From: Rhizopus arrhizus
Lineage: Eukaryota > Mucoromycota > Mucoromycetes > Mucorales > Rhizopodaceae
Direction of reading: 5' to 3'
Assembly (NCBI GenBank): GCA_024220505.1
Contig: JAKZZE010000009.1
Coordinates: 878,001 to 942,000, forward strand
DNA length: 64,000 nt
Part shown: one piece after another, positions 34,125 through 45,096 of the stretch
Layout: the number at the start of each line of letters is the position of its first letter
How positions within the stretch are numbered: the stretch's first letter is position 1
Notes under the pieces: model-generated
What the model saw: the letters and a program-made list of their open reading frames with translations, nothing else
Database searches by the model: none
Told to the model about the DNA's origin: nothing
Program-made: the position numbers and the translations under genes

Positions 34125-35930
34125 AAAATGACTTTTGGTCAGCCACCGTTCGCTATATAAAAAAAACAAAAAAAAGAAGATCGCTCGCCCTTGATCAAAA
34201 CAAGACATCAGAATCATATTCCAAAATCGAAATTTAGTAGCAAAAATAAAAGTGATCTATCTTTGTTGTACAAGAATATTTTGGTTTCATTTGTTATTAT
34301 GTTTTGGGTAAGAGCATGGAGCTTAGCTTAATATTTATCAAAAGAAAAATTGATTAAAGAGCCAAAAATAAGTTAGGGAAAAAAAGTTATGTTTTATTTA
34401 TTCACTTGTGAGCGTTATAAAAAGCTGGTTTATCATTGCTTATTAGCGTAGAAAAAAAAAGATGCACTTTAAAATAAATTTCTTCTGTAAAAATAAGCTG
34501 TAAACTAAATGTGTAATTGCGTATCGTATATAATTAAATCAACTCGCTTTTGTAAGCCAGCATCAGGTTTTGTAAAGTAGATCTGATTTAATTTGATAAA
34601 TAAAACAGATTGATATAAGATTAAAAGAAAGTTATAATAAAAACTATTGACTTTAAGAGACTCGGTTTGTTTGATTTTTAACAGAAGAATAAGTACTTAT
34701 AAAATTCCAATTGAGCATTTTTTGACAAGGATATCAATGAAATGAAAGAAGTATGCAAAATAGATAAGCGATTATCCTTCGTACATAGCCCATTTTTTTT
34801 AGATATTTTGGTTTGCTAAATGTATTCGTTTTGACAAACTTAACGCCTACTTTCTTCTATTTTACTCTGAAAGACTTTCTATAGATCTTTTGTGTCTTTA
34901 ATGATCGCCCTAGTTCCACCCAGTCTTCTTCTGACCCCTCTATAACAGGTATTTTCTGGGGTGCGAAATTAGGGATTTAGGTGGATCAACTACTCCTGAG
35001 TTGTATTGCCCTCCTCTTGCCATCTTGCATAGGAGCCAATATACCTGTTACTTTCATTTCCTTGGAACATAGAAACCTGAATGCAAACAACCTTACATTT
35101 CCCCTTGAGTTAGTTTTGTCTCATTTACTGCAAGGTATACTCAAAATCGTTATCTCTATTGGTATTACTGACAAAAAACCTCAAATTTCATGTTATGAAG
35201 CAAAACTAAATTCGAAGTCATTCATCTTGCTATCGATCTGATGAGATCATTTTCTGGTAATATCCACCATCTTAATAAGGTTCAACAGCAATCTTTCATG
35301 ATGTTTCAAAGACAATTTTATACCTGACGCTTTTTTACTAATAACATTGCTTTTTTACTAGCAGCATTGCTTTTTTAACACATGTTCAAAATATATACTG
35401 GTATAAAATTGACGCAATATCAAATTTACATTTTTATTTATTTTTCTGTTTCTTGTTCGTTGCTCAAATAACCCTTCCATTCCTGAGGGGCATATTTCGA
35501 CAGACAAGTATTGTAGCTGGATATCCGAAGGATTCGTCAGGAAGTGATTTACTTGGGACAGGGCCCTTTGAAACTCACTTGGAGGTAATGGAGTCAAGTT
35601 GGGTAGTGTTGTTGCTGTTCATTTTTTATGTGTGTATGAAGACTTTATCTATTGAATATAAAGCAACCAGTTATATATACTTATGTACTAAAAGGATTTT
35701 CGATTTTATTTCTTTATTTAATGTCATCCATAATAAAGCTACTCATGGTAGTACATCACACATCCAGTATAGCTGTTATTTTCTGGAAAGCCAAATACAA
35801 AGAATATGTAATTGCTTTTTAAGAAAAGAAGTAGGCAATTATAGATCAATCAGACTCTATCTGATCTAGTAAAATGAATGAATTAATTCTTTATTTTCAA
35901 AACTGTGTCTATTGATATGGATTTGAGTGA
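34125..35930. other. Gene-poor region with faint coding remnants
   Basis: AT-rich, with an 86-codon plus-strand frame (34981-35241) and a 79-codon minus-strand frame (35358-35597, LPPSEFQRALSQVNHFL). These may be remnants of mobile-element ORFs. None is supported well enough to call. Confidence 0.3.
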
Positions 35931-35939
35931 TATCTTTAC

Positions 35940-36885
35940 GGTATTATTACTATGCTGACTTCTATCAAGATCTTGCTATCAATGGTTGCATAGCAAGGTG
36001 ACCAACAAAAATGTAGAGGGAAGTAATTGGAGAATGGCAAGTTCAAAGCAGCAATGTCCTGAGCAAGTCGATAGAAAGTCTTGAAATGATCAGCTGGGCG
36101 GGCTTTAACATCATAATAGATGTTATTATGACTAAAGATTTAACTACGATCATATGCCAAAAGAACAGGAGCAAGCATTTCCAAAACACACCCATAGAGA
36201 GAATCTCCAAATTGTTGAGCAAGTTCATCAATATCAGCTTGACTATTGATACAGATGGAGACGGCTTCTTTGAAGTTTCTTGCGATAAATCTCCGTGGCA
36301 GTCGCTTCACAATCTAGACCCTTTTCACGACAGTGACATCTTGTTACTAAAATATGCTGATGACCCTGCAGCAGGTGGTCAATTTCTCGTCTGAAATGGT
36401 TACCAAAGTTCATATGGATATTGAGAGCATAAGCATTGTATACCTTAGTGCCCTCATAGATTGAACTTTGTTGAGCGAGCATAAACCAAGACTGCTGATA
36501 TCCAATGGCTTAAAGATAGGATTCAGTATAAAGATCAATGTATTGGCGCATGCATCGTATTCTGTTACTTCGCGCTATTCGTCTGTCATAAGCAACCAAG
36601 AAAAACAGTACCTCTGCAAAGAAGTCTCGAGTGGTCAGGCTAACAAAGTCAAATTTGTTGTAATCAGTAAGTTCATGAAGCAAGATATACTTTACCAAAG
36701 AGTATGCGTGAGTAGTGGGGTTGTGCGCAACGTTGATAAGCATTTCCAGTTATGGGCGAAAGAAATGATTCTAACCAATACCGCCCATAGAAGACTTTGC
36801 AGCCAAAATACGATTCCCAGGAGCCAGAGAACCAAAAGTATTCATAGTAGATATTGGAGAGCCCGCTGCAGACTCCATTGTCTAG
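35940..36885 (-). pseudogene. N-terminal half of a Fanzor-like gene, decayed
   Basis: Reading from about 36885 downwards: NPTTHAYSLVKYILLHELTD, then RRIARSNRIRCMRQYIDLYT and, after an in-frame stop, YNAYALNIHMNFGNHFRRE. After a frame change come ELAQQFGDSLYGCVLEMLAP and PFSNYFPLHFCWSP, then CYATIDSKILIE at about 35950. At least three stops and one or two frameshifts interrupt it. These segments resemble, from memory of the family, the recognition-lobe part of large RuvC/TnpB-like ORFs common in Mucorales genomes. The matching catalytic half lies on the opposite strand at 37490-38396. The link is inferred from proximity and complementarity, not from alignment. Confidence 0.45.
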
Positions 36886-37489
36886 GGAAAAAGTCTAGTA
36901 TAAAATGCATGTTATTAGATACTATTTAAGTTAGTACAATAAAAATGTTTACAGTCTATTGTAGATTACTGGTAAATTCTAAAAAAAAAAAGAGCCGAAT
37001 AAAAACGAGCCAGACTAATATTAAAGCGTGTGAATAGATATAAATCAATAGGAAATCCCAAGCACAGAAGCAAAGAGAGGGAAGCCAACGAAGGGGAGAA
37101 ACATAAGAATCTTTTAAAGATGGTTTTTATTAAATGCTTAAGATCTCCATTAAATACTAAAAGAATTGAGTAATCAGAAAAGTACATATGATTAGGCATC
37201 ACAATAAAATACATTCAGTAATACATGCGTGTGCAAAAAGAAGAATCATTATGGAACCCATACCATAGCAACGTTACATAACGATAAACATGAAAATAAC
37301 CAATATGAATTTATATTGGCTTACACTCGAAATAGGTACATAATAAGCCAAAATCAAATCGATCCACAGCTGATCGTTAGTTTACATTGTGTCAAAATAT
37401 CCTAGGTCGTTCATGGAAAAATATCACCGATAATAGGTCTCTTTGACGTAAAGTGGTTAACTTAAGTACTCAGCCTTTCTGGGAACCAG

Positions 37490-38396
37490 CAAGGATTGGA
37501 AGTTTCCTGTGTGGTTGTCGATCCTGGAAGAAGAAATCTACTCTGCTGAGTTCATGAAGATTCCGTTGTTAAAGGGAAGATGCAGTATAGGTAAGCAAAG
37601 TTACAGGAAGACAAATCTCGTAAGTCAAAAAAAAAAATACCAGCGTATTCTTCAAGACATCAAGCCCGACAGCGTTGCTCAAGCAGAACATGACCTAGTT
37701 CATTTCAAATCTTTGGAGTTGGAAGATTATGTTACTTTTTTTAGGAGTCACTCTGAGTATACTGATACTCCCCAGATTCATTATATGAACACACCAACCA
37801 ACTATGCTACTGCCCATTCGATTCACCGAAAGCTTCGGTTATCATCTTATTTCAGGAGCCAGCTTATTGGCCATTCCTTGATTGCCAACTTAAGACGGGA
37901 ATTTGGTGATGATGTTGCTTTTATGAGGGAAAACTGGTCTTCTCTAAACTCCAGGTTTCATTAGCCCATTTGTGCTGTAAGTTTTCGAAGACTCCTTCAG
38001 AAGAATAGATTCCACGTTCTCCTGATTGATGATTTTCGAACAAGTAAACACTATTCAATTTGTGAAGAAATGACCCTGGAGACCTTTCGAATGGCACTAA
38101 ATCCTTGTCTGTATAGATGGCAGGCCCTCCCTCAAGTCATTAAACATGGCCTATTAAGATGTACAAATCAAAACTGCCGAGTGCTTGTGGTTAATAGCAA
38201 TGAGAACGCTGACAATAGGCAACAGTTTCGCCTCTGGAATCGTGACTTAGCTATCTGCTTCAATATGTTGCATATTGTCATTCGCTTCGTGAGAATGGCC
38301 AGACTTCCGAAAAGCTCAGACGCGATGTTCCTCAACACCCAAAAAGGTCAAGAAAACCTAGAGAGCGTGCTGATGACTTACAAGGCTAACAACTAG
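37490..38396 (+). pseudogene. RuvC/TnpB-like (Fanzor) nuclease relic, catalytic half
   Basis: Fanzors are eukaryotic relatives of TnpB, RNA-guided DNA endonucleases. The RuvC-I block reads VVVDPGRRNLL with the catalytic Asp at 37520-37522. Further on are QRILQDIKPDSVAQAEHDL, then FGDDVAFMRENWSS and, after an in-frame TAG (37962-37964), VSFRRLLQKNRFHVLLIDDF and RTSKHYSIC. These parallel the RuvC-II and DE(F/Y)xTS..C segments of TnpB. A zinc-ribbon half GLLRCTNQNC and RuvC-III LWNRDLAICFNMLHI (Asp 38244-38246) close it. A TGA follows the RuvC-I block and a frame change occurs between 37,540 and 37,600. The first cysteine of the ribbon's leading pair is also lost (KHYSIC instead of C..C), so the copy is dead. 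Confidence 0.6.
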
Positions 38397-38399
38397 ACC

Positions 38400-40440
38400 G
38401 CAGCTTAGAAGCCAATAATTTCTCCTGAACAGTTATCGCTGTTCAACATCAATTTGTATTAAGCTTGTGATAAACATAGTAGTAGCTTTTGAATTTTTAT
38501 TCCTTTTTTTATTATTTTCAACTCTATACATACATTGATCATTCTTTCATGTAAGTACACTAAGAAACTCAACGAAATATATATATATATATAGATTCTA
38601 TTTTATTTTATATCTATTTGAGTCTCTTTTCTTGTCAATTTTTATTCCAATTTTATTACGTTTCTGCACCAATTCTTACTGCTTATTTCAACTCAGTTTA
38701 CCAATAATTAATAAAAATAGTGTAGCTCATAACAATTAAATACATGTTTTTTAAAAAAACACAAAGACAAAGAAAACCAATATTTGTACCCAACAAATCA
38801 TTTAAAGAGCTTAAATGTACAAGATTGGTTAGGAGCACCTCATGCTCTCCAAAATTGAGAATATTTGTCTGTTTGTGTATACAAGCTTAAATGATCGACC
38901 AGGGCCGTGCATGCAAAACGTTATTATGATTTTTTTTTCTTAAAAAGTTTATCATACAATTTTGCAGTGAAATGCTCAATTTATCTTTTTTACGAGAGAC
39001 TTATTTTTGCTTTTATATTCGTAACAATAATGTAGCTACACTTAATTGCCTTCAATTATCTGTTCAATAAGACTAAAAATAAGTTTGATATAAAGAATGG
39101 AAAAAGAAAATGAAAAAATAAATTTCTATTTTTGCTCACGCTTTCTATATATGACTGCAACAAACCTGATAATCCCCGCATTATTTTAATATACCACTTG
39201 TATTAGCCGTAGTACTTTTGTAATAATCAAACAAATTAAAGCCTTTATTATCACGTATTATGAATAAATTAGACAAAACAAATACCTTTTTTTATGCGCC
39301 AAGTCTGTCAAAAAAATTTTGTGTTGCGATAAACTTTTAAGCTAATGCACTCTGTCAAGATTTTTTTTTTTTTTTCATTTATTGTTAGAGTCCGTCTAAC
39401 GAAATCTGGGTTCGATTATCATTTTTATATGCACCATACTAGATATAGTATTTTCATTTACAATATGGTTACCAAGCGTATGTATGCAGTGTAGATGGTC
39501 CGAGTACTCGGCATGTGTGCGTAATTACAAGGGAATATTTGCGACAATATAGCTATAAACAGATGACCCTTAAAAATGATATTCGTATGCAAGATTTTAT
39601 TGCTTGTACTTTATTATTAGCGTAATACTTGCTCGGAACAATCATTAATCTTTAAGTTGGTATGTACGAGCATATGGAAGAAATGAGTGTGTTACTGCAA
39701 CTCAAGATGTTGGGGAATGAGTAAGTCTATTTTTACAAAGCGTTTAAATAGTAAGCAAATATATGAGGATTGGTACCAAATGATGACTTGTATCACTACA
39801 ATGTAAATATAGGTTTTTAAATTAGTGTTATTTTAGATTATATAAACAAGCTATTTGTGCACTATTTAACTATCTTCAATCTAAATATTTAAAGCAATGA
39901 TAATTTAAGATTTTTCATTGCGTGGCAGCCCAAAAAATATATATAAATGCAATGATAGTACGCGGTACAACACTACCATTGTTCGTGTTACAATATGCTT
40001 CTTTTTTATAAATGAGATAGACAGTAAAGGAAAATAGAAGGAGCATCGTGTTAGCTCCGCAAGCGCGTGAGAGAAATAGAAAAAGAAATAGAAGAAGAAA
40101 TAGAAGATAAAATATTAGTACATTGCTTTATTTTGTGTATCTGTATTTCCCCTCTTCTTCTCATTCACTAAGTATTCTATATTAAGTCTAATTATAGTGC
40201 ATACTTCTCACTGCAGATCTATCCTCACTTTCTTTGCTTTTTTATTTGTTTGAAGCCAAATAAACTAATTAAAAGGAGTGCTACATTAACCCTTAATTTG
40301 GTTATATTCTTGTTTGTATAGTATTTTAGTTACACAAAACTAATTTATTTTCATTGTTGGTATATTTCAACGTCTATAAATATCCAAAGCATGCTTTCTT
40401 TTTTCTTTCTTTACATCAGCACACCTACCCGTACTCTATA
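38400..40440. other. Intergenic desert downstream of the Fanzor relic
   Basis: About 2 kb of AT-rich DNA with a (TA)n tract at about 38578-38594 and T runs near 38930 and 39360. No gene is seen. Any guide RNA of the Fanzor relic would be expected just after 38396, but nothing is recognisable by eye. Confidence 0.4.
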
Positions 40441-40443
40441 GAT

Positions 40444-41046
40444 ATGTATTCAAAAGAACCCTTCATAGAGCTACCAAAGCCTTCCTCCCTTTTACTAAAA
40501 AGGTTAACGGATCCCAAAAAGAACTTGACAATCAGAACACCTGCTTATACGAATGAGAGCGATAATTTCATGATCCATTCAGCTCCTCTTCGAAAGATGG
40601 TAACAAAGAAGACTATAATGAAGCATCACCATCATCCAGCAACACCTGTTGTACCCTCTCATGCATCTTCTTCTTCAAGACAAAAGCAACTCTTTTTACA
40701 GCCCTTTGAATATCTTTATGATAATTTAGAACAAACTAGAAAATTGAAGATGACATTGGACGATGAAATAAGAAAATCAGCCAATTTAGTACAAACATTA
40801 CAATCATCCACGGACCTAATTGAATCACTGGTGCGTAAATATGTACATGAAATGATGGATCCGAGATTAGAAAATCATTTAAAAAAGTGTGAAGAAAGGA
40901 TAGCGTCACTGGAAAGAAGAATTGCTTTTCAAACGATTCCCTCACCTGCTAGTTCACCCACTACATCAGATAAAAAGAAAGATTTGCTGGTTCAACTTTT
41001 GGATAGAATGGATACACTAGAATCAAAATTAAACAAAACTTTATAA
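40444..41046 (+). CDS. Coiled-coil orphan protein
   Basis: Single-exon ORF of 200 residues. The first 75 are basic and disordered with a His run (MKHHHHPATP). Residues about 90-165 form a heptad-like coiled coil (EYLYDNLEQTRKLKMTLDDE, ENHLKKCEERIASLERRIAF). A Ser/Pro linker follows, then a final amphipathic helix (LVQLLDRMDTLESKLNKTL). No domain recognised. The ATG at 40444 was chosen over an upstream in-frame Met because the upstream part is T-rich untranslated-like sequence. The gene is convergent with the myosin gene, 83 bp apart. Confidence 0.72.
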   Translation: MYSKEPFIELPKPSSLLLKRLTDPKKNLTIRTPAYTNESDNFMIHSAPLRKMVTKKTIMKHHHHPATPVVPSHASSSSRQKQLFLQPFEYLYDNLEQTRKLKMTLDDEIRKSANLVQTLQSSTDLIESLVRKYVHEMMDPRLENHLKKCEERIASLERRIAFQTIPSPASSPTTSDKKKDLLVQLLDRMDTLESKLNKTL

Positions 41047-41128
41047 ATTGCATTTTATACCCTCGCACATAATAATTAACTAGAATCTGTTTATTTGTTT
41101 CAATAAAGAATAATTAATAATTAAATTT

Positions 41129-44100
41129 TTATTGTACAAAAAGTTTATGTTCAGTAGCTGCCTTTAAAGCAGATATTTGATTCTTTAATTCTGTAATATC
41201 TGACTCGTTAGACTTCTTTGTATTCTTTGAAGCAACTCGTAATTTAGCCACATCATCCTTTTGGTGCAATAATTCTTCTTTTAATCTCAATAATTCCTTA
41301 TCTTGACTCTTTATCTTGTTGAGTGAAGCAATATATTCATTTTGAAGCGCTTCTCTCTTTTCTTTAAGTTGCAACCACACATCGCTATTATCTGTTGATG
41401 CTGATTTACTACCATTTGTAAGGCTTTGTTCTAATGTCTTGGCTCTTTGATCTACTTTTTCATAAGTTTGCATCCATCCCTTAATTCTATTCTCTAATTC
41501 AACAGCTTGAAGTTTCAATCTAGATTTTTCTTCTCTTTGCTGGGTTAAGCTGGCAATCAAATCAACCACGCGAGATTCTAATTTGTACGACGCTTCTTTC
41601 AGATGACTCACCGACCTGGCCTCTGCACGAAGCACAATCAATTGCTTGCGCGCTTGGCGTCGTCTTATACATGTCTGAAGGCGAATCACGTAATCGCGTG
41701 TTGCCTTGTATTGTTTACGTACCATCCAACCCCTTGCTACTTTTTGAATCACTGTAGCTGCATGTTCCTTCTTTAATACTTGATGCCTCTTTTTAGCAAT
41801 CCACACACGACATGCTACCAAGAACAGTTGATATAATATACGTTTGAGAATAAATATTATCCTTACCAGCTTGAAGTTGAACAACAAATGCTCTTGTTTG
41901 TAAGTATCGTTTTCGTGCAATATATCTTCTCCAATTTGTTTGAATAACAGTGGCCGCATGCTCTTTACGAATGAGTTCCATCTTATATTTGGCAAATTGA
42001 CGACGTGCTATACTTTGTAAGGCCAAAATGAGGTTCTTGACTCTCAAGTAGCGGAGACGAGCAAGGTAGCCACGAGCATTCTTTTGTAAAATGGTAGCAC
42101 ATGCATTGAGTTTATCTGATCTCAACTTTTCCATGTAAGCAAGCTATACGATTATGTTTAATAATGAGAGCATTCATTTAACATGTGTTGTTTACTTGTC
42201 CAGCACGGAAAAAGATCTTGGAAAGACCAATTTGATACTTGTTGGTATCATTGACGTGAGTATCCAATATAACTTTACAAATTTGTTTTATATCTGGATT
42301 TGATTTAGGATCCCAGTGAGAGAAAGGGATAAGCGCATAATATCTACAAGATACATTAGCATTTATTATTTATTCATTTTTCTCAGTTACCTGTCCGCAA
42401 AATCTTGGAAGGTCCATCGTGTAGGGTATCCTTCACAACTGATACGAATGGTTTCCAATACACCACAGGCACGTAATTGAGAAAGAACCATGTTGCCATC
42501 AAATTCCCATGCAGCCTTGGCTTCATTAGGCTTAATACAGCGGATATAGTGAACATTAGTGTCTCCAATGGTATCCATCAAGTTAATCAACGATAACTAT
42601 GGCACATGATGTAAGTTAATGTCGTATAATGTTATTTCTCGCTTTTACTTTGAACATAGAACCTAAAGTAGGCTTCTTGTTTTGAGTCAATGATTTTCTT
42701 GAAGATGCTTGTTCAGTCTAAAAAATAACTAAAACATTAGCTATCGTATACATAGTCAGTTGTATGAGCTTACCGTAGGCGTAGAGGGTGCTGTCGTAGG
42801 TTGAAGAATATCAGCAAGGAAAGTGAATTGAGAGTTTTGAAGCAAGTTTAATAACTCATCGGGCACGGTGTCCTTATTTTTATCCAAAAATCCTTCAGCC
42901 TCATATTGTACGTCATGAGCATAGTGAGCAACCGTGAATGCATTGTTTGAGAAACGAGGCTTTTTAAAGTAATCTTGGTAGTCTGTCTTAAAGGTTTGGT
43001 ACAACTTATTACAGAATCCTTGATCTGTACCCGAAGGTAAACGAGATTCCTATATAAGCCATTTGTAAGAAAAAGGCAAGTTGAGCCTGGGGGACTTACT
43101 TCATCCAAAAGAGAAAGAATACCCATCTTGGCTTCGATGAGCTCAATACATTTTTGGTTATCGCTGAAAGAGATAAACTTCCAGTCAATCTGCTCCTTCA
43201 CGTATTCTTCTTGTTCCAACTTGAAGACGTGTTGATTAAACTGTTGCTGAAGCTTTTCGTTAGCATAATTGATGCAAAACTGTTCAAATGAATTCTTTTT
43301 AAAATGTTCAAAACCGTAAATATCCAACACACCAATGAAATTGGCCACTTGCTCCACCTCCTGACACGACAGACTCTTGTTGATCAAAGCCACCAACCAA
43401 TCAAACAGATTGGCATAGATAAACTTGGCTACAGAGTCTCTCACGACCTGTGCTTGAGTGACAGAGAGATTACTAATGATCTTTTCAGAGCGTGTGATAA
43501 TCTGTTTACGAAGGATCCATTTCCTAAATTCCATAGTATCCAAGCCCAAGAGTTGTGTTGCTTTGAGTAAGGAAGGTTCATCATCCGCTAAACTAGCATC
43601 CGTTCGACCTCCAATCTCAATATCACCCAAATGAAGGAGAGCAGCCAATAACTTGAAAATATCAGATTGAACGGTTGTAGAAACACCGATAGTTTTCAGG
43701 GCATCTCGAGTATCTCTGAACTCTTGCGCATCGTCCACAGAGGGGATCACGCCTGTACCGCTCTGATTCAAATAATGAAATTCTGACCAGTCCTTTAGGG
43801 CCAGCTCCTTTTTTTCGCCTTCACTCGCTCCTGAACACAGCTAATAGGGGAATCACTTAATATTTTTACTTGATCTAAACTGTAAGGACTTACTTGATAG
43901 AAGATGTGATAATTTCTTTCGGTGGCGGGTTGAAAGATGAGACGAGATCTTTCCAATAAATAAGTTCTAATTTTGGCACCGACAATGTTGCATTGCTTGT
44001 CAAATTGAATTTCAATGTATTTACCAAATCGAGATGAATTGTCATTTCTTGTTGTTTTGGCGTTACCGAATGCTTCCATAATAGGGTTGGTGGCTAGCAG

Positions 44101-44969
44101 TCATGTTAATAAAAGATATTCATTTATCTCTCTCTTGTATTTATTACCCAGGATTTGTTCCTCTACTTCGGTCATAGATTCTGTACCAGTAGTAGGCGCA
44201 TCATCCGCTGTCGCAAAATATCTCATAATATACTTGGCACTCACTGTCTTACCAGCACCACTATAATGAGGGGTCAGAAAAGGAGAAAAAATCCTCTCTC
44301 CTTTTTTTTTTTTTTTACTTTTACCTTTCTCCTGACACAATAATAGTTTGATTTTTATTATCACGGATCATACAACGATAAGCATCCTCAGCAATAGCAA
44401 ACAAATGAGGTTCTAATTCTTCTCTTCTGCTTCCTGAATATTTTTGAATCATTTCGGGTTCGTACATCGATACTCTTGCAAAAGGATTTGCAGCAATCAA
44501 GACAATGCCAGAATAGGTATATATATGATGTTGATCATAACGGGTTTTAATGGTATGAAGAACTATATTCTACAGTATTAATCCATGTCCCTGAGGAGAA
44601 GGGATATCTCCTTTTTTTTTTTTTTAATACCTGAAGGTTCGTTCAAGTAACTGAGGTTGGTTAAATCGTCTGTATTCTCCATTTTAGGAGGGTTACGAAG
44701 TGGTGGTAAAGTAACTTGACCAAGCTCGGCTTGTTTAGCTTCAAATATATGTTGCTTTACTAGAATTTAGCTCAAAAGTTGTGTGTACAAAAGATTCTCA
44801 TGTGTACCTTTTCCGAATCGTTGTCATCTTGAAATACAATTTTGATTGTATCAGCCTCTTCTTCTCTTGAAATAACTGTAGCTGAAGTCCAACCTAGAAC
44901 ATTATCTGGAAACCAAGCCTTGACTCCTTTTGTATAGACTTGAACCAAGTCTAAATTAGCTGAACTCAT
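41129..44969 (-). CDS. Class V myosin heavy chain without a DIL tail
   Basis: Actin-based cargo motor. About 12 exons, roughly 1,090 residues. The SH3-like start ([16 protein letters not shown]) is followed by the motor: P-loop [18 protein letters not shown], switch [16 protein letters not shown], switch [21 protein letters not shown], actin-binding IRCIKPNE and SH1 helix [10 protein letters not shown]. The neck has six IQ repeats (starting [20 protein letters not shown]), the class V number. A coiled coil of about 190 residues follows and the protein ends HKLFVQ, TAA. The DIL/globular tail that binds cargo in class V myosins, usually about 400 more residues, is missing. The next gene's stop is 83 bp beyond. 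Some introns hold T14-T17 runs. Class assignment is from motor and neck. Confidence 0.87.
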
Positions 44970-45096
44970 TTGAAAAGAAGAAGAAAAAAAAAAGTTTAAT
45001 TTACTGGATTACACAAGAAAACACCATCATTTTATATATGATTTACAATAAACTCCGAACAGGGACAAAAGGCACTTTTTATTATGTTAAAAAACT

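Noticed and set aside
38578..38594. (TA)n tract as a mobile-element border
   Set aside because: No paired repeats or coding remnants on the other side; it is an ordinary microsatellite.
39385..39420. Possible tRNA 3' half (GGGTTCGATTAT)
   Set aside because: No matching acceptor or anticodon arm upstream; a T run sits where the 5' half should be.
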